DNA from: Solicola gregarius
GTDB taxonomy: Bacteria; Actinomycetota; Actinomycetes; Propionibacteriales; Nocardioidaceae
Assembly (NCBI RefSeq): GCF_025790165.1
Contig: NZ_CP094970.1
Coordinates: 2,418,001 to 2,482,000, forward strand
Length of the DNA: 64,000 nucleotides
Direction: 5' to 3'
Under the pieces are notes generated by a model, which saw only the letters and a list, made by a program, of their open reading frames with translations, was not told where the DNA came from and ran no database searches. Numbering within the stretch: the stretch's first letter is position 1; each line of letters opens with the position of its first letter. This document shows, piece after piece, positions 45,645-54,041 of the stretch. The position numbers and the translations under genes are program-made.

Positions 45645-46241
45645 TCAGTAGATTCCGAGGGCGAGGAAGGCCTGTACCGAGAACTCGTCGAACGCGCCGA
45701 TACCCGTCGGCAGAGCGATGTAGACAAGCTTGATGAACAGGTACGACGAACCGACGGCGAGAACCGCGCCGAGCGGCACCGTGACGAGCAGGTTGCGCTT
45801 TCCGCACGCCCAGCAGAAGAGTGGAATGAAGAGGAACGTCGCGAGGAGCCAGCCGAGGTAGACGGTTGCGACCACGAACCCGACGGCGATCGCGATCACC
45901 TGCGCGATTCGCCGCAGTGGAAGTGAGCCGGTGTCCTCCTCGGCCGGTGGGCGCACCGCGGCGACGCTGACGTCGCCACCGTGACGGAGCGCGGAGCGTA
46001 CTTGGCCGATGATGCGCAGCGCCATGACGAACGCCAGCAGTGCGATCAGCAGTCGCGGATACAGAGCGGGTCCCGGGCCGTCATCGGTTCCGCGGAAGTC
46101 CAACGTCTGCAGGTAGAGAACCACGCAGGCGATCAACGCGACGACCTCGGGTAGTGCCGAACGGAGTCCGGTCAGCAGCGCCCGCGTCGTGTTCGAGATC
46201 GCGGCGGTCGGCTGCGCGGCGAGGGATGGCTCGGTCGACAT
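45645..46241 (-). CDS. tctB: TctB-type small membrane subunit
   Basis: A 198-residue TctB protein with four membrane helices (EVVALIACVVLYLQTL, PRLLIALLAFVMALRIIG, VIAIAVGFVVATVYLGWLLA and LGAVLAVGSSYLFIKLVYIA). GGAGG precedes ATG 46241. It is first in the tctBAC operon. Confidence 0.85.
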   Translation of the reverse strand: MSTEPSLAAQPTAAISNTTRALLTGLRSALPEVVALIACVVLYLQTLDFRGTDDGPGPALYPRLLIALLAFVMALRIIGQVRSALRHGGDVSVAAVRPPAEEDTGSLPLRRIAQVIAIAVGFVVATVYLGWLLATFLFIPLFCWACGKRNLLVTVPLGAVLAVGSSYLFIKLVYIALPTGIGAFDEFSVQAFLALGIY

Positions 46242-46270
46242 GTCTGCGACCTCCAGAACTAGCGTTACAT

Positions 46271-46290
46271 CAGTAAGTTACTGCACTATA
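46271..46290 (-). promoter_or_regulatory. tctBAC promoter region with 13-bp palindrome
   Basis: CAGTAA-G-TTACTG (46271-46283) is a perfect palindrome immediately downstream of a TATAGT-like -10 (46285-46290 read on the minus strand), about 30 bp before tctB. Its position fits a repressor operator, most likely for the IclR protein encoded downstream in this cluster. Confidence 0.4.
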
Positions 46291-46498
46291 GACTGCGACC
46301 GGTTGGCGACGAACCAGCGGTATCGCAATCCGATACGCCTCGGAGCAGTTTCGCTATATGGCAAGCTGTTCCACGTGACACTAGACCCGGGCCGAGCGTG
46401 ACGTCAATCACTTCCCGTTGCGGGGTTGGTTTTCAGGCCTTACCCGGTGCACGCGTGCAGTTCGAGGTCGCTTGTGTGGTTGGGATGTGGGCTTCGGT

Positions 46499-47476
46499 TC
46501 AGGCAAATGACTGAACGGCGCTCAGCAGCGCGACGTCCACGATGTCGTCCGCGGTGGCACCGCGGGAAAGGTCGTTCAGCGGCGCTGCGAGACCCTGCAG
46601 TATCGGACCGAGCGCCCGCGCCCCACCGAGCCGCTGCGCGATCTTGTATCCGATGTTCCCCGATGCGAGATCCGGAAAGACGAACACGTTCGCCCGCCCG
46701 GCGACCGGTGAGCCCGCCGCCTTCTTCTCCGCAACCGACTCGACGAACGCGGTGTCGAACTGCATCTCGCCGTCGATCAATAGCGCGGGTGCGCGTTCTC
46801 GGGTCAGCTCGAGCGCCCTGCGTACCTTGGAGAGACTGGGGTGCTCGGCGCTGCCCAAGCTGCTGAACGACAGCAGCGCGACTGCGGCGGCCTCGCCGGT
46901 CAGCGACTCGAACGTCGCGGCGCTCGCGATGGCGATGTCGACGAGCTCGGGCGGGCCCGGATCCGGTACGACGGCACAGTCGCCGAAGGCGAGGGGCCGT
47001 CCGTCGGGAAGAACTAGCACGAAGCTGCTCGACAGCGTCCGGAACCCGGGCGCGACACCAATGACGTTGAGCCCGGCGCGTAGTACATCGGCCGTCGGAG
47101 CCGCGCACCCCGCGACGCAAGCGTGTGCCTCCCCGCGCGCGACCAGGGCCGCCCCCAGGTTGATCGGCGATGTCGCGGCCGCGTCCAGCTGCTCGGGAGA
47201 ACGCCGCTTGCGGGCGTACCGCGACCGGACGAAGTCGCCCGCTTCACCCGCGGCGAGGTGGGCGGGGCTTCGGAGCGCGACTCGGCCGTCGAGGCCCGCC
47301 GCGGCGCCGGGGTGTCCGAGCACGGTTACCTCGAGTCCCTTGCGTACAAGCATGTTCGCGGCCGCCACAACCCGCTCGTCATCGCCTTCGGGCAGGACGA
47401 CGTGCGCCGGCCGGCCGGTGTTGAGGCGATCCAGCCAACCGGCCGTCAAGGAGTCGCCTTGGGCCACCGTCGTCAT
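46499..47476 (-). CDS. pta: Phosphate acetyltransferase
   Basis: A 325-residue Pta (short form, without the N-terminal DRTGG domain). Motifs include [66 protein letters not shown] and [20 protein letters not shown]. It converts acetyl phosphate, the Xsc product, to acetyl-CoA. It is co-translated with alanine dehydrogenase, and no ackA is present, which fits a sulfonate role rather than acetate overflow. Confidence 0.92.
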   Translation of the reverse strand: MTTVAQGDSLTAGWLDRLNTGRPAHVVLPEGDDERVVAAANMLVRKGLEVTVLGHPGAAAGLDGRVALRSPAHLAAGEAGDFVRSRYARKRRSPEQLDAAATSPINLGAALVARGEAHACVAGCAAPTADVLRAGLNVIGVAPGFRTLSSSFVLVLPDGRPLAFGDCAVVPDPGPPELVDIAIASAATFESLTGEAAAVALLSFSSLGSAEHPSLSKVRRALELTRERAPALLIDGEMQFDTAFVESVAEKKAAGSPVAGRANVFVFPDLASGNIGYKIAQRLGGARALGPILQGLAAPLNDLSRGATADDIVDVALLSAVQSFA

Positions 47477-48591
47477 GTCGCAAGGACCCCGGCCAGGTCT
47501 GCCGCCGGCAGGTCATGGGCGGCCGCGACCGGTTCGTTGGTGACGTGACCGGCGTAGACGTTCAGGCCGGTTGCGAAGCCGGGGTCGGAGCGTAACGCCC
47601 GACGCCATCCGTGGTTGGCGACAGACATGACATAGGGCAGCGTCGCGTTCGTGAGCGCGTACGTCGAGGTGTTCGGCACGATGCCGGGCATGTTGGCGAC
47701 GCAGTAGAACACGCTGTCGTGCACCCGGTAGGTGGGATCTGCATGCGTCGTTGGTCGCGAGTCCTCGAAGCACCCGCCCTGGTCGATCGCGATGTCGACG
47801 AGCACGCTGCCCGGTCGCATGCGTCGGACCAGGTCGTTGCCGACCAGCCGTGGCGCCCGCGCACCGGCGACGAGAACCGCGCCGATGACGACGTCCGCGT
47901 CGAGGGTCGCGCGCTCGATCTCGTACGCGGTGGAGGCAAGCGTCTTGAGCCGGCCGGCATACAGCTTGTCGAGCTCGCGTAGCTTGCCGAGATCCTTGTC
48001 GATGACGGTGATGTCTGCCCACAGACCGCTCGCGACGGCGATCGCGTTGCGTCCCGAGACGCCGGCGCCGAGGACGACGACGTTGGCCGGGGCCACACCG
48101 CTGACGCCGCCGAGCAGTACGCCCTTTCCGCCGTCCTTACGGAACAGCGCGCTCGCCGCGACCTGTGGCGCGAGGCGGCCGGCCACCTCGCTCATCGGGT
48201 AGAGCAACGGCAATGCGCCGTCGGCCGACTGCACCGTCTCGTACGCGATCGCCGTCGTGCCCGCGCGTACGAGGGCCTCGGTGCAGGGCCGCGATGCGGC
48301 GAGATGGAGGAAGGTGAACAGCGTCAGGTCGTCGCGCAGTCGGTGGTACTCCTGCTCGATCGGCTCCTTGACCTTGAGGACGAGCTCGGCCGCAGCCCAT
48401 ACGTCGTCCGGGTCGCTCCTGATCTTCGCTCCGGCCGCCGCGAAGTCGTCGTCACTGATCGCGGACCCTTCGCCGGCGCCCTGTTCGACGACGACCTCGT
48501 GCCCATGCGTGACGAGCTCGTTTACACCGGCGGGCGTGAGGGCCACTCTGTACTCGTGCACCTTGAGCTCTGCCGGGATTCCGATCCGCAT
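47473..48591 (-). CDS. ald: Alanine dehydrogenase
   Basis: A 372-residue NAD-dependent L-alanine dehydrogenase. The N-terminal [20 protein letters not shown] carries substrate residues, KVKEP and TFLHLAAS follow, the Rossmann motif is [12 protein letters not shown], and [14 protein letters not shown] is typical. ATG 48591 follows GAGGAGGG. It regenerates pyruvate from the alanine produced by Tpa and releases ammonium, as known in taurine-degrading bacteria. Its stop overlaps the pta ATG. Confidence 0.93.
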   Translation of the reverse strand: MRIGIPAELKVHEYRVALTPAGVNELVTHGHEVVVEQGAGEGSAISDDDFAAAGAKIRSDPDDVWAAAELVLKVKEPIEQEYHRLRDDLTLFTFLHLAASRPCTEALVRAGTTAIAYETVQSADGALPLLYPMSEVAGRLAPQVAASALFRKDGGKGVLLGGVSGVAPANVVVLGAGVSGRNAIAVASGLWADITVIDKDLGKLRELDKLYAGRLKTLASTAYEIERATLDADVVIGAVLVAGARAPRLVGNDLVRRMRPGSVLVDIAIDQGGCFEDSRPTTHADPTYRVHDSVFYCVANMPGIVPNTSTYALTNATLPYVMSVANHGWRRALRSDPGFATGLNVYAGHVTNEPVAAAHDLPAADLAGVLAT

Positions 48592-48751
48592 CGTCCACCC
48601 TCCTCGCCGTTGGTGAAGATCGCACTGCTGGTCATGATCACTGTGCGCGTACGCACTGGCTGCCCGGAAGATCCAGTTCGCGGCAAGATTCGCAGTACCA
48701 GAGGTCGGACGAGGTTCGCGGCGACCTACGCTGGTGCCGAGGAGGGCGAGG

Positions 48752-49537
48752 GTGAGTAGTAAGCAGGCTCCCGCTGGTACGCAGGCGATCGGGCGCGCGC
48801 TGGCGGTGCTCCGGATGCTCGCGGAGTCACCGGACGAGCTGGAGGCGTCAGCGATCTCGTCGGGCCTCGGGCTGTCGGCGGGTACGACCAAGCGCATGCT
48901 CGGTGCCTTGGTGGCCGAGAGCCTGATCGCTCAGAACCCGAAGACCGGGCACTTCTACCTCGCGAGCGGTGCGATCCTGCTGGGCCAGGCCGCGCAGCGC
49001 GGGTTCGGCCTCGACCGGGCGCTCCCGGTGCTCGAGGACCTCAACGCCGAGACGTCGGAGTCGGTGAACCTCGTCGTACGCGAGGGGTCGGAGTCGGTCG
49101 TCATGATGCGGGTGCAGTCGACCCTGCCGTTGCGGTTCGAGCAGCATCCGGGCGCGCGGTTCCCGCTGTACTCGACCGCGTCGGGCAAGGCGATGCTCTC
49201 CTGCTCGCCGGATGCCGAGGCGTACGTCGCGTCGCTCCCGGCAAGGATGAAACCTCTGACGGACAACACGCTTCGTACCCCCGCTCGGCTCGAAGCTCAG
49301 CTGACCCAGATTCGCGAGCGCGGGTACAGCATCGACGACGAGGAGAACGTCGCTGGCGTCCGATGCGTCGGTGCCCCCGTACTCGACTCGTACGGCAACG
49401 CGCAGGCCGCTGTGACCGTTCAGGTGCCTACCGTGCGGATGCCGAAGCGGCGGGTGCTCGAGCTCGGCGAGCGAGTGCAGATCGCCGCCAAGGAGGTCGC
49501 TCGCTTCGTGCCGATCGATCGCAGGATGTCCGGCTGA
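48752..49537 (+). CDS. IclR-family regulator (alcohol dehydrogenase/MHS module)
   Basis: A 261-residue IclR protein from GTG 48752 after GGAGGG. Winged helix (AIGRALAVLRMLAESPDELE, then SAGTTKRMLGALVAESLI) and effector domain (ETSESVNLVVREGSESVVMM, STASGKAMLSC, VAGVRCVGAPVLD). It is divergent from ald (160 bp) and upstream of the dehydrogenase gene on the same strand. A dyad GTGCG-CGTA-CGCAC at 48643-48656 lies in the ald/iclR gap. Either or both neighbours may be its targets. Confidence 0.87.
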   Translation: MSSKQAPAGTQAIGRALAVLRMLAESPDELEASAISSGLGLSAGTTKRMLGALVAESLIAQNPKTGHFYLASGAILLGQAAQRGFGLDRALPVLEDLNAETSESVNLVVREGSESVVMMRVQSTLPLRFEQHPGARFPLYSTASGKAMLSCSPDAEAYVASLPARMKPLTDNTLRTPARLEAQLTQIRERGYSIDDEENVAGVRCVGAPVLDSYGNAQAAVTVQVPTVRMPKRRVLELGERVQIAAKEVARFVPIDRRMSG

Positions 49538-49646
49538 CGGAGAGCTCGGCGCGACAGTTTCGTTCAGACTGCGCATCGCTCGGGAACATTCGTCGATGGC
49601 CGATCGGCTCGGGATCCGGCCCGACTGGAAAAGCCGGGTGACGGGG

Positions 49647-49675
49647 TTCACAACTCACTGATCTCGTTCTAGGGT
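49647..49675 (+). promoter_or_regulatory. Promoter of the iron-dependent alcohol dehydrogenase gene
   Basis: TTCACA (49647-49652), 17 bp, TAGGGT (49670-49675). It is followed at once by the long palindrome at 49677-49711. Confidence 0.5.
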
Positions 49676-49676
49676 G

Positions 49677-49711
49677 CTTCACTATGTGGCGACTCCGGCC
49701 ACATAGTGAAG
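49677..49711. promoter_or_regulatory. Perfect inverted repeat over the start site and ribosome binding site of the alcohol dehydrogenase gene
   Basis: CTTCACTATGTGGC, a 7-nt spacer (GACTCCG), and the exact complement GCCACATAGTGAAG. It begins one base after the -10 and ends within the Shine-Dalgarno GAAGGGA before ATG 49721. A repressor operator for the adjacent IclR protein is the simplest reading; as RNA it would sequester the ribosome binding site. Confidence 0.6.
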
Positions 49712-49720
49712 GGAATTCAG

Positions 49721-50992
49721 ATGGCTTCAGAAACGGGTAACGAGAGCGTCTTCACCTGGGCGGCGCCGCCGATCAAGTTCGGCCTCGGCGCACTCGACGA
49801 GATCGGGGCGGAGGCGGTTGCCCAAGGCGCGGCCCGTTGCTTGGTACTCACCGATCCCCGCGTACGTGAGACGGGTACGGCCGATCGGGTACGCGACTCG
49901 ATCACCGCGGCCGGCGTCAAGGCCGAGGTGTACGACGGTGTCGCTACCGAGCCGACGGACGAGAGCATCGAGGCCGCCGTCGAGTTCGCCCAGGATCGGG
50001 AATCGGACTGTTTCGTCGCCGTCGGCGGTGGGTCCGTCATCGACACGGCGAAGGCCGTCAACCTGCTCACGAGCCATCCAGGTACGTTGCTCGACTTCGT
50101 CACGCCCCCGATCGGCGGGGGCAAGGCGCCGTGGCTTCCGCTCAAGCCGCTCATCGCGGTGCCGACCACCGCCGGCACGGGGTCGGAGTCGACGACGATC
50201 TGCGTCGTCGACCTGCTCCGGCTGCACCTCAAGGCGGGGGTGAGCCATCCCAGCCTGCGCCCCTCGCTGGCAGTCATCGACCCACTGACGACCGTCACGA
50301 TGCCGCCCGCCGTGACGGCCGCGAGCGGGATGGACGTGCTCTCGCATGCACTGGAGAGCTACACCAGCGTTCCCTTCGACGCCAAGCCGGCGCCCGAGGA
50401 CCCCAGGAGCCGCCCCGCGTTCTGCGGGTCGAACCCGATCAGCGACGTCTGGTGCGAGATGGCGCTCGGCCTGGTCGGCAAGTACCTGCGTCGTGCCGTC
50501 CTGAACGGCCGCGACATCGAGGCGCGCTACCAGCTGGCGCTCGCGTCGACGTACGCCGGAACCGGATTCGGGAATGCGGGCACTCATCTTCCGCACGCCA
50601 ATGCTTATCCGGTCGCAGGCGCGGTGCGCGACTACCAGGCACGCGACTACCCGCCGATGCCGATGGTGCCGCACGGGCAAGCGGTGTCGTCGACGGCCGC
50701 AGCGGTCTTCCGGTGGACGTACCCGGCCGACCCCGGTCGCCACCTCCGGGCAGCGGAGCTGCTGTCCGGACGCACCTTCACGACGACCGACGGCCGCGAC
50801 GCCCTGCCGGACGTGTTGGCGGAGCTGATGCGCGATATCGCCATGCCGGCCGGCCTGCGCAGCTTCGGCTACACCGTTGACGACATCGACCAGCTCGTCG
50901 AGGGCACCTTGAAGCAGACCCGCCAGCTCGCGGTCGTACCTCGACCTGTGACTCGTGACGACCTCGACGAGATCTTCACCGCCTCGCTGTAG
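49721..50992 (+). CDS. Iron-containing alcohol dehydrogenase, possible isethionate dehydrogenase
   Basis: A 423-residue Fe-ADH (group III) protein, closest in layout to hydroxyacid-oxoacid transhydrogenase-like members. NAD-binding GGGSVIDTAKAVNLL, TTAGTGSESTT and the metal ligands in SHALESYTS and HANAYPVAGAV...HGQAVSS are present. Fe-ADH enzymes interconvert isethionate and sulfoacetaldehyde in other sulfonate pathways (SarD/TauF as reductases). Here, with an MHS importer and a Xsc sink, oxidation of isethionate is plausible. 4-Hydroxybutyrate or another alcohol cannot be excluded. Confidence 0.7.
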   Translation: MASETGNESVFTWAAPPIKFGLGALDEIGAEAVAQGAARCLVLTDPRVRETGTADRVRDSITAAGVKAEVYDGVATEPTDESIEAAVEFAQDRESDCFVAVGGGSVIDTAKAVNLLTSHPGTLLDFVTPPIGGGKAPWLPLKPLIAVPTTAGTGSESTTICVVDLLRLHLKAGVSHPSLRPSLAVIDPLTTVTMPPAVTAASGMDVLSHALESYTSVPFDAKPAPEDPRSRPAFCGSNPISDVWCEMALGLVGKYLRRAVLNGRDIEARYQLALASTYAGTGFGNAGTHLPHANAYPVAGAVRDYQARDYPPMPMVPHGQAVSSTAAAVFRWTYPADPGRHLRAAELLSGRTFTTTDGRDALPDVLAELMRDIAMPAGLRSFGYTVDDIDQLVEGTLKQTRQLAVVPRPVTRDDLDEIFTASL

Positions 50993-51021
50993 CCAATCCG
51001 TCCTGCTGGCAAGGAGTTCCG

Positions 51022-52419
51022 ATGAGCAGAACCTCTCCCGGAAACGGGGACAAGGTCTCGGTACGAAGGGTCGCGTTCGCCTCGGCGATCGGTGCAACCA
51101 TCGAGTGGTACGACTTCTTCATCTACGGCACGGCCGCGGCGCTCGTGTTCAACAAGTTGTTCTTCTCGAACCTCCCGGACTCCGTCGGGACTCTCGTCGC
51201 GTTCGGGACCTTCGCCGTCGGCTTCCTCGCCCGACCGGTCGGTGCCGTCATCTTCGGGCATCTGGGCGACCGGGTCGGCCGCAAGCAGATGCTGATCCTC
51301 ACGCTCGTGATCATGGGTGCGTCGACCTTCGTCATCGGCTTGTTGCCGACGTACGACCAGGTCGGTGTTCTGGCGCCGATCCTGTTGGTCATCATGCGCG
51401 TCCTGCAGGGGATCGGCGTCGGCGGTGAGTACGGCGGTGCGGTGCTGATGGCCGTCGAGTACGCGCCGCGTGGACGTCGGGGCTTCTACGGAAGCTGGCC
51501 GCAGGTGGGCGTTCCCGGCGGCCTGTTGCTCGCGTCGCTGATGTTCAGCGTGCTCTCCTTCGTTCCGGACGCGCAGTTCGACGCCTGGGCATGGCGGATC
51601 GCGTTCCTGAGCACGATCGTGCTCGCCGGGGTCGGGCTGTACGTACGCCTCAAGGTGATGGAGACGCCTGCGTTCGCTCGCGTCCAGGCGGCGCAGAACG
51701 AGGCGAAGGTCCCGTTCGTCGACCTCCTTCGTACCCATCGCAAACAGCTCCTCCAGGGCATGGGCACGCGCTGGATCGAGGGCCTCGCGTTCAACGCATA
51801 CGCAGTGCTGGCGGTCAGCTACGCGACATCGGACGTCGGGGTGTCGAAGTCCGTCGTACTCAACGGCATCGCCATCGGCGCCGCGATCGGGTGTGTGCTC
51901 ACGCCGGTCTACGGACATCTGTCCGACCGGTTCGGCCGTAAGCGGGTGTACGGGACCGGGGTCGTCGCGATCGTGCTGTACACGTTCCCATCGCTCGCCC
52001 TGATCCGAACGGGCTCGACACCGTTGATCTGGCTGAGCATCGCGCTCGGCCTCGGCGTCATCTACGCCGCCATCTACGCGCCGCTCGCGGCCATGTGGTC
52101 CGAGCTGTTCGATACGCGGATCCGCTACACCGGGATCGGTTCGGTCTACCAGTTCTCCGGCATCTACGCGAGCGGGCTCACGCCGCTGATCGGTGCCTCG
52201 CTGATCGGGTGGCTGGACGGCGAGCCATGGCTGTTCGGCGTGTACATGGTGGTCGTCGGGCTGATCAGCCTCGCCGTGGTCGCGTACATGCCGGAGACAT
52301 ACCGCAAGGAGATCATGCCGACCGTGAGCGCGGACGGCGAAACCGTCGACGCCGGCGCGGGTCGAGAGGTGGCTGCCGGCGGCGAACGCGATGTGCCGCG
52401 CGCCGGACTGGGGGCGTGA
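51022..52419 (+). CDS. MHS-family MFS transporter
   Basis: A 465-residue metabolite:proton symporter (MHS subfamily) with 12 membrane helices. The signature start is GATIEWYDFFIYGTAAALVF, the MFS loop motif is GHLGDRVGRKQML, and GIGVGGEYGGAVLMAVEYAP follows helix 4. It follows the alcohol dehydrogenase by 29 bp with AAGGAG before ATG 51022. It probably imports that enzyme's substrate, perhaps isethionate; MHS carriers also take up small carboxylates. Confidence 0.85.
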   Translation: MSRTSPGNGDKVSVRRVAFASAIGATIEWYDFFIYGTAAALVFNKLFFSNLPDSVGTLVAFGTFAVGFLARPVGAVIFGHLGDRVGRKQMLILTLVIMGASTFVIGLLPTYDQVGVLAPILLVIMRVLQGIGVGGEYGGAVLMAVEYAPRGRRGFYGSWPQVGVPGGLLLASLMFSVLSFVPDAQFDAWAWRIAFLSTIVLAGVGLYVRLKVMETPAFARVQAAQNEAKVPFVDLLRTHRKQLLQGMGTRWIEGLAFNAYAVLAVSYATSDVGVSKSVVLNGIAIGAAIGCVLTPVYGHLSDRFGRKRVYGTGVVAIVLYTFPSLALIRTGSTPLIWLSIALGLGVIYAAIYAPLAAMWSELFDTRIRYTGIGSVYQFSGIYASGLTPLIGASLIGWLDGEPWLFGVYMVVVGLISLAVVAYMPETYRKEIMPTVSADGETVDAGAGREVAAGGERDVPRAGLGA

Positions 52420-52490
52420 CGGCCGCCGCGTACGGCCTCCATCGGCGGCGAGGCCGGCGGCCGCAGTTCGCGGATCGGTCAGAATGGACC

Positions 52491-53945
52491 ATGACGCGAA
52501 CCCCGATCTCGATCAGGCGCGACGCGAAGCAGCCGCTGTACGAACAGCTACGCGATGCTCTCGGGCACCAGATCGCGAACGGGGCGCTCGATCCGCGGCT
52601 GCCGCTGCCCTCGTCACGCGAGCTCGCCAGCGAGCTGGGCGTCTCCCGCAACACGGTCAACACGGCGTACCAGGAGCTGCTCGCTGCGGGATTCATCGAA
52701 GCGCGACCGCGACGCGGGTTCTTCGTCAACGCCGAGATCGCGGTGCCGTTGGAGCCACCCGGCGATCGAGAGCGGGGTGCGGCCGTCGACTGGTCGGAGC
52801 ACATCGTGCGCCGGGTCGACTCCGGGATGCCCGAGATCGCGAAGGTCCGCGACTGGCAGCGCTATCCGTATCCGTTCATCGCGGGCCAGGTCGCCACCGA
52901 CTCGTTTCCGCGGCTGGCATGGTCGCGGGCGCTACGGGACGCCTTGGAGAAGCCCCACCTGCACTTCAGCCTGCGTGACGGTGTCGACGAAGACGACCCG
53001 ATGCTCGTCGAGGCGCTGTGCAAGCACGTTCTACCGTCGCGAGGGATCGAGGTCGAACCCGACAACGTGCTGATCACGCTTGGATCGCAGCAGGGACTCG
53101 ACCTGCTCGCGCATTCTCTGCTCGGACCGGACCGTACGGTGGGAGTCGAGAACCCGGGATACCTCGATGCCTGGCACATCTTCGTACGCGCAGGTGCCGC
53201 GTTCGCGCCGATCGACGTCGACGACAGCGGACTGATCCCGCCGGCCGACCTCGATGGTGTGGACTTGGTCTACCTGACCCCGAGCCATCACAGCCCGACG
53301 AACGTGACGCTGTCCATCGGGCGGAGGCACGCGCTGCTCTCGATGGCAGAACGCTCGCGGTCGTTGATCATCGAGGACGACTACGACAGCGAGTTTCGCT
53401 ATCAGGGAAGCCCGACGCCCGCGTTGAAGGCACTGCCGGGCAGCCAGCGGGTGGTCTACCTGGGCACGTTCTCGAAGTTCCTCGCTCCCGGGCTTCGGCT
53501 CGGCTACATGGTCGCCGAGCCCGACCTGATAGCCGAGGTGCGGAACCAGCGGCGTTACCGCGTACGCCATGCGGCCGGGCAGACCCAGCGCGCCATGGCC
53601 CTGCTGATCGAGAGCGGCCAGTACCGACGCACGATCCGCCGCCGCAGGACCGACCTCCAGCGCAAGTGGACGAGACTGCGTGACATGCTGCGCGAACAAC
53701 TCGACTGGGCCGTCAACCCACCGCCCGGCGGGGTGAGCATCTGGCTGACCGGGCCACCGGATCTCGACGGCGTCGAGCTCGCGGAGCGTTGCCTCGAAGC
53801 GGGCGTCGTCATCGAACGCGGAGACATCTTCTTCGCCGACCCACAGGCGAACCGTTACCACGTACGCCTCGGCTTCTCGGCCATCGACCTCGAGGCGATC
53901 GCTCCGGGCGTACGACAGTTCGCGCAGGTGCTGTCGCGGATGTGA
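52491..53945 (+). CDS. tauR: TauR-like MocR-family regulator (GntR + aminotransferase fold)
   Basis: A 484-residue MocR-type regulator. The GntR winged helix (about 10-80: LYEQLRDALGHQIANGALDP, SSRELASELGVSRNTVNTAY) is fused to a PLP-dependent aminotransferase-like domain (about 115-480) with YLTPSHHSPTNVTLS and the PLP Lys in YLGTFSKFLAPGLRLGY. It lies directly upstream of tpa on the same strand, as in other taurine loci where TauR activates tpa-xsc. CTGGT direct repeats (53946 and 53960) in the tauR-tpa gap may be its sites. Confidence 0.85.
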   Translation: MTRTPISIRRDAKQPLYEQLRDALGHQIANGALDPRLPLPSSRELASELGVSRNTVNTAYQELLAAGFIEARPRRGFFVNAEIAVPLEPPGDRERGAAVDWSEHIVRRVDSGMPEIAKVRDWQRYPYPFIAGQVATDSFPRLAWSRALRDALEKPHLHFSLRDGVDEDDPMLVEALCKHVLPSRGIEVEPDNVLITLGSQQGLDLLAHSLLGPDRTVGVENPGYLDAWHIFVRAGAAFAPIDVDDSGLIPPADLDGVDLVYLTPSHHSPTNVTLSIGRRHALLSMAERSRSLIIEDDYDSEFRYQGSPTPALKALPGSQRVVYLGTFSKFLAPGLRLGYMVAEPDLIAEVRNQRRYRVRHAAGQTQRAMALLIESGQYRRTIRRRRTDLQRKWTRLRDMLREQLDWAVNPPPGGVSIWLTGPPDLDGVELAERCLEAGVVIERGDIFFADPQANRYHVRLGFSAIDLEAIAPGVRQFAQVLSRM

Positions 53946-54041
53946 CTGGTACCCAAGAACTGGTGGGCAGGTGGATCTTCAACCAACCCACCGCGATGGG
54001 TGACAGTTGGCGGAAACCGCCGGCCGAGATGGAGGCTCACC

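Noticed and set aside
43521-45926. Very long plus-strand open frame opposite tctC-tctA
   Set aside because: Composition (Asp/Arg/Glu/His-rich with no hydrophobic core) is typical of antisense frames in high-GC DNA; tctC and tctA are clear on the other strand.
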